Assembly: GCA_045613385.1 (NCBI GenBank)
Contig: JAZLAW010000016.1
Location: 59,858 to 123,857 of the forward strand
Reading direction: 5' to 3'
DNA from: SIG565 sp045613385
GTDB taxonomy: Bacteria > Bacillota > Clostridia > Oscillospirales > Acutalibacteraceae
DNA length: 64,000 nucleotides
Each line of letters begins with the position of its first letter. Position 1 is the stretch's first letter. A program made the position numbers and the translations under genes. Shown here piece by piece: positions 8,882-17,415 of this stretch. Under the pieces are notes generated by a model. That model was not told the DNA's origin. It saw nothing but the letters and a program-made list of their open reading frames with translations, and searched no databases.

Positions 8882-10384
8882 ATGGCTTACTATTTTAACG
8901 ATGTATCACATACCTTTAACGAATACCTATTGGTACCCGGATATTCTTCATCAGAATGTGTACCCGCAAACGTTAGTTTAAAAACTCCGCTTGTAAAGTT
9001 CAAAAAAGGTGAAGAACCCGAAATTTCCCTTAACATACCTATGGTGTCGGCTATTATGCAGTCGGTATCGGGTGAAAAGTTGGCAGTCGCACTTGCTCGC
9101 GAAGGCGGTGTGTCATTTATATACGGCTCACAGTCGGTTGAAGATGAAGCCGCTATGGTTGCACGCGCTAAGAACTTTAAAGCAGGTTTTGTTACAAGCG
9201 CTTCAAACATCCGCCCCAACCAGACACTCGCAGACATATTGGCACTTAAAGCTGAGAATGGTTTTTCAACCGTTGCAGTTACCGAAGACGGTACTTCTTC
9301 TGGTAAACTCTTAGGTCTTGTTACAAGCCGCGACTACCGCGTGAGCCGTATGGATGTAAATACTCCTGTTCGCGAGTTTATGACTCCCTTCTCCAAACTT
9401 ATATTTGCTTACGACGATGTAACTTTAAAAGAAGCAAACAACATAATCTGGGATAACAAGCTCAACGCTTTACCGATTATCGATAAAAACCAGAACCTGA
9501 AATCTATTGTGTTCCGCAAGGACTATGATTCCCACAAAGAAAATCCGCTCGAATTACTTGATAAAAACAAGCGCTACATCGTAGGCGCGGGTATCAACAC
9601 ACGCGACTATGCAGAACGCGTTCCCGCCCTTATTAATGCCGGTGCCGATGTACTCTGTATTGACTCTTCTGAAGGTTTTTCAGAATGGCAGAAGCTCACA
9701 ATAGAGTGGATACGCGAACACTATGGCGACTCCGTAAAGGTAGGCGCAGGTAACGTAGTAGATGCCGAAGGTTTCCGTTTCTTAGCCGACTGCGGCGCTG
9801 ACTTTATTAAAGTTGGTATTGGTGGCGGTTCCATCTGTATCACACGTGAAACCAAGGGTATCGGTCGCGGACAAGCTACTGCTCTTATCGATGTTTGCAA
9901 AGCCAGGGACGAATATTTCGAAGAAACAGGGGTTTATGTTCCCGTATGTTCCGATGGTGGTATAGTATTTGACCACCATATGACCTTAGCTCTTGCTATG
10001 GGTGCTGACTTCTTAATGCTTGGCCGTTACTTTGCAAGATTTGATGAAAGCCCGACAAACAAACTTATGATTAATGGCAGTTACGTTAAAGAATATTGGG
10101 GCGAAGGTTCCAATCGCGCACGTAACTGGCAGCGTTACGACCTTGGCGGAGATAAGAAATTATCCTTCGAAGAAGGCGTTGACTCATATGTTCCGTACGC
10201 AGGCAGTCTTAAAGATAACGTGAGCATTTCTCTTGCAAAGGTACGCTCTACAATGTGCAACTGCGGCGCCCTTACGATTCCCGAACTTCAGAAAAACGCT
10301 AAACTTACACTTGTTAGTGCAACAAGTATTATTGAAGGCGGCGCACACGACGTTATCCGTAAGGAAAGCGGCGAACATAAATAA
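8882..10384 (+). CDS. guaB: IMP dehydrogenase
   Basis: 500 residues with an AAGGAGA ribosome site. It converts IMP to XMP with NAD+, the committed step to GMP. The barrel carries the active-site loop 'GIGGGSICITRETKGIGRG', whose Cys is the catalytic nucleophile. Upstream are 'NIPMVSAIMQSVSGEKLA' (substrate side) and 'SDGGIVFDHHMTLALAMGAD' (phosphate binding). Two CBS motifs are inserted at about residues 95-215 ('VREFMTPFSKLIFAYDDVTL..AN'). 'GGGSICITRE' replaces the more usual 'GPGSICTTR', a variant form of the loop. The gene is monocistronic, with its own promoter and terminator. Confidence 0.95.
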   Translation: MAYYFNDVSHTFNEYLLVPGYSSSECVPANVSLKTPLVKFKKGEEPEISLNIPMVSAIMQSVSGEKLAVALAREGGVSFIYGSQSVEDEAAMVARAKNFKAGFVTSASNIRPNQTLADILALKAENGFSTVAVTEDGTSSGKLLGLVTSRDYRVSRMDVNTPVREFMTPFSKLIFAYDDVTLKEANNIIWDNKLNALPIIDKNQNLKSIVFRKDYDSHKENPLELLDKNKRYIVGAGINTRDYAERVPALINAGADVLCIDSSEGFSEWQKLTIEWIREHYGDSVKVGAGNVVDAEGFRFLADCGADFIKVGIGGGSICITRETKGIGRGQATALIDVCKARDEYFEETGVYVPVCSDGGIVFDHHMTLALAMGADFLMLGRYFARFDESPTNKLMINGSYVKEYWGEGSNRARNWQRYDLGGDKKLSFEEGVDSYVPYAGSLKDNVSISLAKVRSTMCNCGALTIPELQKNAKLTLVSATSIIEGGAHDVIRKESGEHK

Positions 10385-10393
10385 ACAAAACAA

Positions 10394-10430
10394 AAAACTC
10401 TCGGAAAAAATTCCGAGAGTTTTATTTTTT
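10394..10430. terminator. Bidirectional terminator between guaB and the AEC transporter gene
   Basis: A 13-base perfect inverted repeat (AAAACTCTCGGAA and complement) around four A residues, with T-rich ends on both strands. Confidence 0.85.
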
Positions 10431-10431
10431 G

Positions 10432-11388
10432 TTATTTTATTAAGAGCGTGAGCAACGCATACATAATAGGTATTGTTATAACGCAAATGGTGTGTGAAAT
10501 CATTACCATTGAAGCGCCGGTTTTTGCATCTCCACCATATGCTGCGGGAAATACAACGGTATTCATTCCAAGTGGTGTGCCAAAAGCAAAGAACGTCATT
10601 ATGAGAACTATCTTGGGCGCTTTAATAATGTACATTAAGGCAACCATAATAATCGGTAAAACAATCAAACGAAGAAATGTGGCTATGTACACTTTTTTGT
10701 CTTTTAACAAATCTTTAAACGGATAACTCGCAATTACAATTCCCGTTAAAATCATACCCAAAGGTGCCATACACGCTTTGCAATAATCGATGGTTTGCAA
10801 AACGAAACCGGGGATATAATTTTTAGCGCCTGTAAGACCAAAAACAACACCTAATAAAACGCCTATAATTATCGGATTTAAAAGCCTTTTAAGCGGACTT
10901 TCCCTTTTTTTACCCTTAGGTATTAAGGTTGCCGCGCCCCAGGAGTATGCCACCAAATTAAGTGGTAAAACAAACAGCATATATTTGTATAAAATCTGCG
11001 GGTCGCTATTTCCTAAAACTGCGGGAACAACTGCGTAACCTACAAAGCCAAAGTTTGAAAATGTAAGCGCATATTTATATACACAGCGCTTATATTCATC
11101 GTCTTTGGAAAAGAGTTTAGACAAAGGTATTGCGATACACATCGCAACTGTTATACCTAACACCGAGTATAACATATTTTTTCCATCTTGGAATATGGTT
11201 TCTTGGGTACAATTTTCCATAAATGTACTAAAGGACAATACAGGCAAAACAACATAGCTTTCAAGACGTGAAATTGTTCTGTCGGCATTTTCGGGCAATA
11301 TTTTTTTAGCCCTTAAAAAATATCCGATTAACACACACAATAACAACACCAACATTGCAGACAACGTAGCAAATGCCGTTTCTAACAT
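10432..11388 (-). CDS. AEC family transporter (auxin efflux carrier type)
   Basis: 318 residues from the ATG at 11388, which has AGGGG nine bases upstream; an earlier ATG at 11406 lacks a ribosome site. About ten hydrophobic segments are arranged as two repeats, with 'YALTFSNFGFVGYAVVPAVLG' and 'FAFGTPLGMNTVVFPAAYGGD' typical of the AEC family. Bacterial members export or exchange small organic acids such as malate or malonate, but the substrate cannot be read from sequence. The gene is monocistronic and divergent from the phosphodiesterase gene. Confidence 0.88.
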   Translation of the reverse strand: MLETAFATLSAMLVLLLCVLIGYFLRAKKILPENADRTISRLESYVVLPVLSFSTFMENCTQETIFQDGKNMLYSVLGITVAMCIAIPLSKLFSKDDEYKRCVYKYALTFSNFGFVGYAVVPAVLGNSDPQILYKYMLFVLPLNLVAYSWGAATLIPKGKKRESPLKRLLNPIIIGVLLGVVFGLTGAKNYIPGFVLQTIDYCKACMAPLGMILTGIVIASYPFKDLLKDKKVYIATFLRLIVLPIIMVALMYIIKAPKIVLIMTFFAFGTPLGMNTVVFPAAYGGDAKTGASMVMISHTICVITIPIMYALLTLLIK

Positions 11389-11424
11389 TACTATATCCCC
11401 TAACATAAAAAATCGACAACACTG

Positions 11425-11453
11425 ATTATACTCTTTAATTTTTACAAAGTCAA
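11425..11453 (-). promoter_or_regulatory. Sigma-A promoter of the AEC transporter gene
   Basis: On the minus strand, TTGACT (11448-11453) and TATAAT (11425-11430) with 17-base spacing. Confidence 0.85.
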
Positions 11454-11456
11454 TAC

Positions 11457-11485
11457 TTGACTTTAAATATAAAAAACTTTATTAT
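11457..11485 (+). promoter_or_regulatory. Sigma-A promoter of the phosphodiesterase gene
   Basis: TTGACT (11457-11462) and TATTAT (11480-11485) with 17-base spacing. Its -35 lies only 3 bases from the -35 of the divergent promoter. Confidence 0.8.
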
Positions 11486-11500
11486 AAGTAAGGTGATTTT

Positions 11501-12043
11501 ATGAAAATATTTATAGCTTCCGATATACACGGAAGCGAATTTTACTGTAAAAAAATGCTTGAGTGCTACAAAAAAGAAAGTGCCAATAAATTGCTTTTAC
11601 TCGGTGATATTCTCTATCACGGACCGAGAAATGATTTACCAAAAGATTACGCGCCAAAAGCGGTAATAGAACTTTTAAACACTATAAAGGATGAAATTCT
11701 CTGTGTGCGTGGTAACTGTGATACCGAAGTGGACCAAATGGTACTTAAATTCCCTGTTCTTGCTGATTATGCGGTAATAAGCAATGGTAATTATACTATT
11801 TATGCAACACACGGGCACAACTATAATGAAGAAAAGCTACCGCCCATAAGCCGTGGGGACATATTACTTCACGGACACACACATATTCCCGTTTGCAATA
11901 TTCACGAGAATTACGTTTGTATGAATCCGGGTTCGGTATCCATTCCAAAAGAAAACAGCCATCACGGATATATTATTTTTGATGGTGAAACTTTTATATG
12001 GAAAGATTTCGATGGCAACGAGATAATAAAATACACAAAATAA
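11501..12043 (+). CDS. YfcE/MJ0936-type phosphodiesterase
   Basis: 180 residues, close to the 184 of E. coli YfcE. The calcineurin-like metallophosphoesterase motifs are in order: 'ASDIHG' (first metal ligands), 'LLLGDILYHGPRND', 'RGNCD' (GNxD type), 'ATHGHNY' and 'LLHGHTHIP'. The 'MNPGSVSIPK' segment is a mark of the YfcE/Vps29-like subgroup. It is predicted to be a cytosolic, divalent-metal-dependent phosphodiesterase of unknown natural substrate. The gene is single, with its own promoter and a terminator overlapping its stop codon. Confidence 0.9.
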   Translation: MKIFIASDIHGSEFYCKKMLECYKKESANKLLLLGDILYHGPRNDLPKDYAPKAVIELLNTIKDEILCVRGNCDTEVDQMVLKFPVLADYAVISNGNYTIYATHGHNYNEEKLPPISRGDILLHGHTHIPVCNIHENYVCMNPGSVSIPKENSHHGYIIFDGETFIWKDFDGNEIIKYTK

Positions 12044-12070
12044 AAGAGAGCGCTTAGCGCTCTCTTTTTT
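12042..12070. terminator. Bidirectional terminator
   Basis: AAAAGAGAGCGC and complement around a TTA loop, overlapping the stop codon of the phosphodiesterase gene and preceding the glyA stop on the other strand. Confidence 0.85.
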
Positions 12071-13304
12071 ATTCATATATCGGGAATTTTTCGCAAAGTG
12101 CGGTAACTTCGGCTAAAACTTCTTCTTTTGTGTTTTCAAAATCGGTAACAACTTTCTTTATCCAACCTGCGATAAGTTTCATTTCAGGTTCCTTAAATCC
12201 GCGAGAAGTAACCGCAGGAGTTCCAATTCTGACACCGCTTGTAATAAACGGACTCTGCGGGTCGTTAGGAATAGCATTTTTATTAACCGTGATATGTACT
12301 TCATCAAGGCGCTTTTCAAGTTCTTTACCTGTGATATCAAACTTACGAAGGTCCAAAAGCATAAGGTGGTTATCGGTACCGTCGGACACCAAATCGAATC
12401 CTTCCGCCTTTAACTGTTTTGCCAATTCTGCCGCGTTTTTGATAATCTGCTTTTGATATTCCTTAAATTCGGGCTTAAGCGCTTCACCGAAAGCAACGGC
12501 CTTTGCTGCTATAATATGCATAAGCGGACCGCCCTGAACGCCGGGGAAAATAGCCTTGTCAATCTGCTTAGCAAGTTCTTCGCGGCAAAGTATCAATCCG
12601 CCGCGCGGACCGCGAAGTGTTTTATGTGTTGTTGTTGTAACAACATCTGCATACGGCACAGGGCTTGGATGAAGTCCTGCAGCTACAAGACCTGCAATAT
12701 GGGCTATATCTACCATCAAATACGCGCCTACCTTATCGGCAATTTCGCGCATACGTTTAAAATCAATTATTCTGGCGTATGCACTGGCACCTGCAACAAT
12801 GAGTTTAGGCTTACATTCAAGCGCAATTCTTTCCATTTCATCATAATCGATTGTATGTGTATCATCGCTTACACCGTAAGGCACGATATTAAAATATTTA
12901 CCCGAAATATTAACGGGCGAACCGTGAGACAGGTGACCGCCGTGGGCTAAATTCATACCCATAACGGTGTCTCCGGGTTGCACGAGTGCAAAAAACACTG
13001 CAAGGTTAGCATTGGCTCCGCTGTGCGGTTGAACGTTTGCATGTTCTGCACCAAATAATTTTTTCGCGCGTTCTCTGGCTATATCTTCAACTACATCGAC
13101 ATACTCGCATCCACCATAATAACGATGTGCAGGATATCCTTCTGCATACTTATTTGTAAGAACTGTTCCCGCCGCCATCAATACCGCCTTTGAAACAATA
13201 TTTTCGGAAGCAATAAGCTCGATATTGTGGCGTTGTCTTTTAAGTTCATCATCGCACGCCGCAAAAACTTCACTGTCGTAATTTTTAAGTTCATCAAAAA
13301 ACAT
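12069..13304 (-). CDS. glyA: Serine hydroxymethyltransferase
   Basis: 411 residues, the usual bacterial length, with an AAAGGAG site before the ATG. It interconverts serine and glycine using PLP and tetrahydrofolate. The PLP-lysine motif 'VTTTTHKTLRGPRGG' is intact, as are 'IELIASENIVSKAV', 'YAEGYPAHRYYGGCEYVD' and 'VQPHSGANANLAVF'. It lies 13 bases downstream of pyk and may be co-transcribed with it. Confidence 0.98.
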   Translation of the reverse strand: MFFDELKNYDSEVFAACDDELKRQRHNIELIASENIVSKAVLMAAGTVLTNKYAEGYPAHRYYGGCEYVDVVEDIARERAKKLFGAEHANVQPHSGANANLAVFFALVQPGDTVMGMNLAHGGHLSHGSPVNISGKYFNIVPYGVSDDTHTIDYDEMERIALECKPKLIVAGASAYARIIDFKRMREIADKVGAYLMVDIAHIAGLVAAGLHPSPVPYADVVTTTTHKTLRGPRGGLILCREELAKQIDKAIFPGVQGGPLMHIIAAKAVAFGEALKPEFKEYQKQIIKNAAELAKQLKAEGFDLVSDGTDNHLMLLDLRKFDITGKELEKRLDEVHITVNKNAIPNDPQSPFITSGVRIGTPAVTSRGFKEPEMKLIAGWIKKVVTDFENTKEEVLAEVTALCEKFPIYE

Positions 13305-13317
13305 TTTTATATCTCCT

Positions 13318-14730
13318 TTAAATAGTTTCTACTTTTATAAGATTTGTGTTGCCCGATTTGCCGTTTGTAACTCCGCCGGTGATAACTATCTTGTCATCCT
13401 TTTGGAGTGAAAGTGTTTTCTTGGCAAGATTAAGTGCCGTATAGAAAAGCACATCAGTTGATGGTAATTCTTCGCACATAAGCGGTATTACACCCCACGA
13501 GAGTGATAATTTATGCCACGTTTTCTCATTTGTAGTGATACCAAGAATATCAACAGGTGGACGGAAACGAGAAATCATACGCGCCGTAATTCCTGTTCTT
13601 GAACACACGGCAATAGCTTTAGCATCAATATCAATTGCCATACCACATGTTGCGTGAGAAATAGCATCGACTGTATTTCTTATTTTAAATTCACTGTTTG
13701 AAAAACGTTTAGCGTAGTGTATAGCATTCTCGGTATGCTCTGCTATACGCGACATTGTTTCAACTGCCAAAACAGGATATTTACCGGCCGCAGTTTCACC
13801 CGACAACATAATGGCGCTTGTCCCATCATACACCGCATTTGCTACATCGGAAATTTCGGCTCTTGTTGGGCGCACATTATATATCATTGATTCGAGCATT
13901 TCGGTTGCCGTAATTACCCTTTTACCAAGCAATCGACACTTGGTTATAAGTTTTTTCTGTACGGCGGGTAATTCTTCAAACGGAATTTCTACACCCATAT
14001 CTCCGCGACCAATCATTATACCCGTACATTCTTCACAAATTTCTTCTATATTGTCGATACCCGACTGATTTTCTATTTTAGCAATAAGGTCAACACCCTC
14101 GGCACCTATTTCACTCAGATATTGTTTCATATCTAACAAATCCTGTCGGCACGAAACGAAGGAACAAGCAATTACATCTATTCCGTTTTGTACACCAAAA
14201 AGAACGTCCGCCTTATCCTGCTCACTTAAAAAGTCTTGTTTTAAAATTTTATTAGGAAAGCTCATGCTCTTTCGATTGGATAGTTCACCACCGATAATAA
14301 CCTTACATACCGCATCGGTTTCTGTAAGGTCGGTAACAACAAATTCCATAAGGCCATTATTTAGCAAAATTCTGTCGCCGATTTCCAAATCTTTTACAAG
14401 GCCGGGATAACTAACCGAAACCCTTTTCTCATCACCTTCAACGTCTTCGACGGTAAACCTAAAAACATCATCGGTTCTAAGTGTGATTTTACCATTTTTA
14501 AATGTTTTAATTCTATATTCAGGTCCCTTCGTATCAAGCAAGAGAGCCAAAGGTATACCCAATTTTTCTCTTACCTTTTTGCAGAGATTTATCCTTTCCA
14601 ACTGGTCGGCATGTGTGCCGTGGGAAAAATTAAGTCCGGCAACATTCATACCTGCTTTACACATTTGTGTTAGTACTTCTTCATTACTACATGCTGGTCC
14701 CAACGTACACACTATTTTTGTTTTACGCAT
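13318..14730 (-). CDS. pyk: Pyruvate kinase
   Basis: 470 residues from the ATG at 14730 ('MRKTKIVCTLGPA'), chosen because AAGGA precedes it at good spacing and because family members begin here; the open frame extends to 14802. It makes pyruvate and ATP from phosphoenolpyruvate and ADP. Key motifs: 'GLNFSHGTHADQ', 'LLDTKGPEYRIKTF', the catalytic 'ENQSGIDNIEEI' region, 'MIGRGDMGVEIPFEELP' and 'VTATEMLESM'-like 'VITATEMLESMI'. The C-terminal regulatory domain is present, but the extra PEP-utilising domain of Bacillus-type enzymes is absent. Confidence 0.97.
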   Translation of the reverse strand: MRKTKIVCTLGPACSNEEVLTQMCKAGMNVAGLNFSHGTHADQLERINLCKKVREKLGIPLALLLDTKGPEYRIKTFKNGKITLRTDDVFRFTVEDVEGDEKRVSVSYPGLVKDLEIGDRILLNNGLMEFVVTDLTETDAVCKVIIGGELSNRKSMSFPNKILKQDFLSEQDKADVLFGVQNGIDVIACSFVSCRQDLLDMKQYLSEIGAEGVDLIAKIENQSGIDNIEEICEECTGIMIGRGDMGVEIPFEELPAVQKKLITKCRLLGKRVITATEMLESMIYNVRPTRAEISDVANAVYDGTSAIMLSGETAAGKYPVLAVETMSRIAEHTENAIHYAKRFSNSEFKIRNTVDAISHATCGMAIDIDAKAIAVCSRTGITARMISRFRPPVDILGITTNEKTWHKLSLSWGVIPLMCEELPSTDVLFYTALNLAKKTLSLQKDDKIVITGGVTNGKSGNTNLIKVETI

Positions 14731-14847
14731 TTTATCAGTCCTTAAAAAATCATTCATCTTATTATACATCTTCCTGGCTACTAATTCAACATTATTATAC
14801 ATTTAATTATAATAAATACTGCAAATTATTATTAAATAAAATAAATA

Positions 14848-14877
14848 TTGACAAAAGTACCCTGTTCGTGTGATAAT
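14848..14877 (+). promoter_or_regulatory. Sigma-A promoter of rsmD-coaD
   Basis: TTGACA (14848-14853) and GATAAT (14872-14877) with 18-base spacing, 21 bases before the rsmD start. Confidence 0.75.
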
Positions 14878-14898
14878 ATTATAAATAGGTGATGTTAA

Positions 14899-15441
14899 AT
14901 GAGAGTTATTACCGGTAGCGCACGTGGCCGTCGACTCAGAACTTTAGAAGGAAACGATGTGCGTCCCACCACCGATAAGATTAAAGAAGCCGTTTTCAGT
15001 TCGATTCAATTTGAAATTGAAGGCAGCAGGGTTCTGGATTTGTTTTCAGGTTCCGGTCAATTAGGTATTGAAGCATTGAGCCGCGGCGCAGATTCAGCAG
15101 TTTTTGTTGATTTAAATCCACACGCCATTGATATTATAAAAGAAAATCTTAAGGTAACAAACCTTAATGGCCTGGCTCGTGTTGTGCGTTCTGACAGTTT
15201 TTCGTTCATTGCATCTACCGATGAACGCTTTGACATCGCTTTTCTTGACCCGCCCTACCGTGACGGTATACTTGAAAAGTCACTGTCGGCAGTAACAGGT
15301 ATTATGAATGATGGTGGCATTATCATATGCGAAAGACCTATTGATATTTCTTTACCGGAAACAATTTTTGGTTTTAAGGGAAAAAAGCAACTTAAATTCG
15401 GTAAAATTTTAGTTTCTGTTTACAGGAAAGAAAGTGTTTAA
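14899..15441 (+). CDS. rsmD: 16S rRNA (guanine(966)-N2)-methyltransferase
   Basis: 180 residues. It methylates G966 of 16S rRNA with SAM. The Rossmann motif 'VLDLFSGSGQLGIEALSRGA' and the catalytic 'DPPYRDG' are intact, and the N-terminal 'RVITGSARGRRLRTLEG..VRPTTDKIKEAVF' segment is diagnostic of RsmD. It is followed by coaD with a single base between stop and start, the conserved clostridial arrangement. Confidence 0.96.
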   Translation: MRVITGSARGRRLRTLEGNDVRPTTDKIKEAVFSSIQFEIEGSRVLDLFSGSGQLGIEALSRGADSAVFVDLNPHAIDIIKENLKVTNLNGLARVVRSDSFSFIASTDERFDIAFLDPPYRDGILEKSLSAVTGIMNDGGIIICERPIDISLPETIFGFKGKKQLKFGKILVSVYRKESV

Positions 15442-15442
15442 T

Positions 15443-15925
15443 ATGAACGATAAATGCGTTATCTGCCCGGGTAGTTATGACCCTATAACTCTCGGACACA
15501 TAGATATAATTGAACGCGCCGCCTCCCTTTTTGACAGGGTTATAGTGGTTGTTATGATTAATTATAAAAAGCACTACAGTTTCTCGGTTGAAGAGCGCGT
15601 TGATATGATTAAAAAGTGTGTATCGCACCTTAAAAACGTTGAAGTTGATTTTTATGATGGACTTTTATCTGATTATGCAAAAGATAAAAATGCCTACGCA
15701 ATAGTTAAGGGTCTTCGTGCTATGTCGGATTTCGAATATGAATTCCAGATGGCACTTGCCAATAAAAAAATGAACGAATCGGTGGAAACTCTTTTCCTTA
15801 CTACCAATTCAGATTTTATGTATCTGAGTTCGAGTATGGTTAAGCAAATCGCAAGTATGGGCGGGGATATTTCCGCTTTCGTTCCCAAAGCAATCCATAA
15901 TGATATTATCGAAAGGTTAAAATAG
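15443..15925 (+). CDS. coaD: Phosphopantetheine adenylyltransferase
   Basis: 160 residues from the ATG at 15443, with an AGGAAAG site inside the rsmD end; an earlier in-frame start at 15434 overlaps rsmD. It catalyses the penultimate step of coenzyme A synthesis. Motifs: 'CPGSYDPITLGHIDII' (nucleotidyltransferase HxGH type), 'VKGLRAMSDFEYEFQMA' and 'YLSSSMVKQIASMGGD'. It is translationally close to rsmD. Confidence 0.97.
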   Translation: MNDKCVICPGSYDPITLGHIDIIERAASLFDRVIVVVMINYKKHYSFSVEERVDMIKKCVSHLKNVEVDFYDGLLSDYAKDKNAYAIVKGLRAMSDFEYEFQMALANKKMNESVETLFLTTNSDFMYLSSSMVKQIASMGGDISAFVPKAIHNDIIERLK

Positions 15926-15940
15926 AAAGGGAGTTTAAAA

Positions 15941-16408
15941 ATGAGCATTGAAGAATTACTTGAACAGTTTGATGAAGCATTGGAAACTGGTGTAAAAATG
16001 CCCGGTAAGCGCGTAATCGTAAACGCAGAAAAACTCAGAGCAGTTATTGACGACATCCGCCTTAACATTCCGAGTGAAATCAAACAGGCTCGCGGCATCG
16101 TTGCCGACCGTGCCGACATTATTACAAACGCAAAGCGCGAAGCTGATGGCATTATCCGTAATGCAGAAGAACGCGCAAACGCTATGGTATCACAGGAAGA
16201 AATTACAAAGTTAGCTCAGGAGAAGGCCGGCGAAATTATTGCTAACGCTCAGATGAAGAGCCGTGAAATGCGTAAAGCCGCACAGGAATTTGTCGATGAC
16301 ATTATGCGCAGAGCTGATGAAGGCTTAACCGCAAATCTTGGTGAAATACGCAAAACACGCGCTTCACTGAAATCACAGGTTCCCCATCCACAAGCAAAAA
16401 ACGACTAA
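15941..16408 (+). CDS. Coiled-coil protein of unknown function (post-coaD gene)
   Basis: 155 residues, starting 15 bases after coaD with an AAAGGGAG site. It is almost entirely helical and charged, with Ala-rich heptads such as 'NAKREADGIIRNAEERANAM' like those of the F- or V-type ATPase peripheral-stalk subunits b/E/H. There is no TM segment, so it is not a standard AtpF. Short coiled-coil genes after coaD are common in Clostridia, but I know of no assigned function. The co-location is seen; a link to cell division or the envelope would be speculation. Confidence 0.75.
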   Translation: MSIEELLEQFDEALETGVKMPGKRVIVNAEKLRAVIDDIRLNIPSEIKQARGIVADRADIITNAKREADGIIRNAEERANAMVSQEEITKLAQEKAGEIIANAQMKSREMRKAAQEFVDDIMRRADEGLTANLGEIRKTRASLKSQVPHPQAKND

Positions 16409-16411
16409 TAT

Positions 16412-16446
16412 AAAAAATAAGCGTGGTGTTCCACGCTTATTTTTTT
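16412..16446. terminator. Bidirectional terminator
   Basis: AAAAAATAAGCGTGG and its complement around a TGTT loop. The right arm overlaps the stop codon of the minus-strand gene. Confidence 0.85.
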
Positions 16447-16961
16447 TGCATATTTTTAATATATAAAAACGTCTCTTTTTCGCCCTTGTCATTTAGCATA
16501 ACAAGTAATTTTTCCAATAAATCGGATGTATTCTTATGAATAAAGCGGGTCGCTTTGCCTTTTAAGAAATAGTCCAAGGGGTGCGAATCGGTGTAATTTT
16601 CACCTTGATATGTTTTACTTGCCGCTACCCTGTCGCAAAACATTTCAATTACATATTTTATAGGCATTTCTATAGGTTCGACCTGTTTTGTTTTTGGATT
16701 GTAATCGGTCCAGAATTCGAAATGATGCTTATTCCTTCCCTTGTGATGCATCCACGCAGCCGAAAAGCCAAACAGTTCTCTTTCCTTCTCATTAGGACTT
16801 CTGTTACCTTGATAATATTTAGCACCCGCTAAATATTCAACCGGTGTGTATTTAGACAAATCGTGAAATAGTCCCTGCCAACCTATACCGGCACGAAAAC
16901 AGTGCGCAATAACTTTATGTCTATGTTTTGTAATGGTTATAAAGTGTTTAAGTGCCTTCAT
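16437..16961 (-). CDS. DUF5662 family protein
   Basis: 174 residues. 'ITKHRHKVIAHCFRAGIGWQ', 'LFHDLSKYTPVEY', 'AWMHHKGRNKHHFEFWTDY' and 'FCDRVAASKTY' match the DUF5662 pattern. The spread of H, HD and HH residues looks like an HD-type metal site, so a phosphohydrolase role is possible but unproven. It starts 1 base after the tyrosine phosphatase gene and is probably co-transcribed with it. Confidence 0.8.
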   Translation of the reverse strand: MKALKHFITITKHRHKVIAHCFRAGIGWQGLFHDLSKYTPVEYLAGAKYYQGNRSPNEKERELFGFSAAWMHHKGRNKHHFEFWTDYNPKTKQVEPIEMPIKYVIEMFCDRVAASKTYQGENYTDSHPLDYFLKGKATRFIHKNTSDLLEKLLVMLNDKGEKETFLYIKNMQKK

Positions 16962-16962
16962 T

Positions 16963-17415
16963 TTATGCCTTCCTTTGTAAATAATCTAATAGAGCAATAC
17001 ATCCATTATACACATCTATGTAGGTTTCATCAAAATTACCTGTATACCACGGGTCCGCAACATCTCCGCCGATACTAAAATCTTTTAACTTGTAGACCTT
17101 ATTTTTCGTATCTCGCACTATTCTGATTAAATTCCTTACATTGTTGTCATCCATTGCTATTATATAATCATAATACTCGTAGTCGGACGCGGTAAAACGG
17201 ACTGCCGCGCGTTTTGTAAACGGTATATTCTTTTCTCTAAGTTTTGCTTTCGTACCGTAATGTATATCATTGCCAATCTCTTCAAAACTCGTGGCCGAAG
17301 AAGCTATTTGAAAGTTATTTTCAAGGTTTCTTTCCGCCACAATATGTTTCATAACAAATTCCGCCATTGGGCTGCGACATATATTGCCGTGGCAGACGAA
17401 CATTATTTTTATCAT
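16963..17415 (-). CDS. Low-molecular-weight protein tyrosine phosphatase
   Basis: 150 residues. The P-loop 'VCHGNICRSPMAE' holds the catalytic Cys8 and Arg14 in the C-x5-R signature, and 'DPWYTGNFDETY' supplies the general-acid Asp. The enzyme dephosphorylates tyrosine, or in some bacteria arginine, on proteins. Its ATG overlaps the stop of the upstream gene by 4 bases, so the two are translationally coupled. The position downstream of surface lipoprotein genes suits a regulator of envelope or polysaccharide functions, which is inference. Confidence 0.93.
   Translation of the reverse strand: MIKIMFVCHGNICRSPMAEFVMKHIVAERNLENNFQIASSATSFEEIGNDIHYGTKAKLREKNIPFTKRAAVRFTASDYEYYDYIIAMDDNNVRNLIRIVRDTKNKVYKLKDFSIGGDVADPWYTGNFDETYIDVYNGCIALLDYLQRKA

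Noticed and set aside
8668..8898. Small plus-strand frame before guaB
   Set aside because: It spans the rpsB and guaB promoters and overlaps the guaB start; AT-rich composition explains it.
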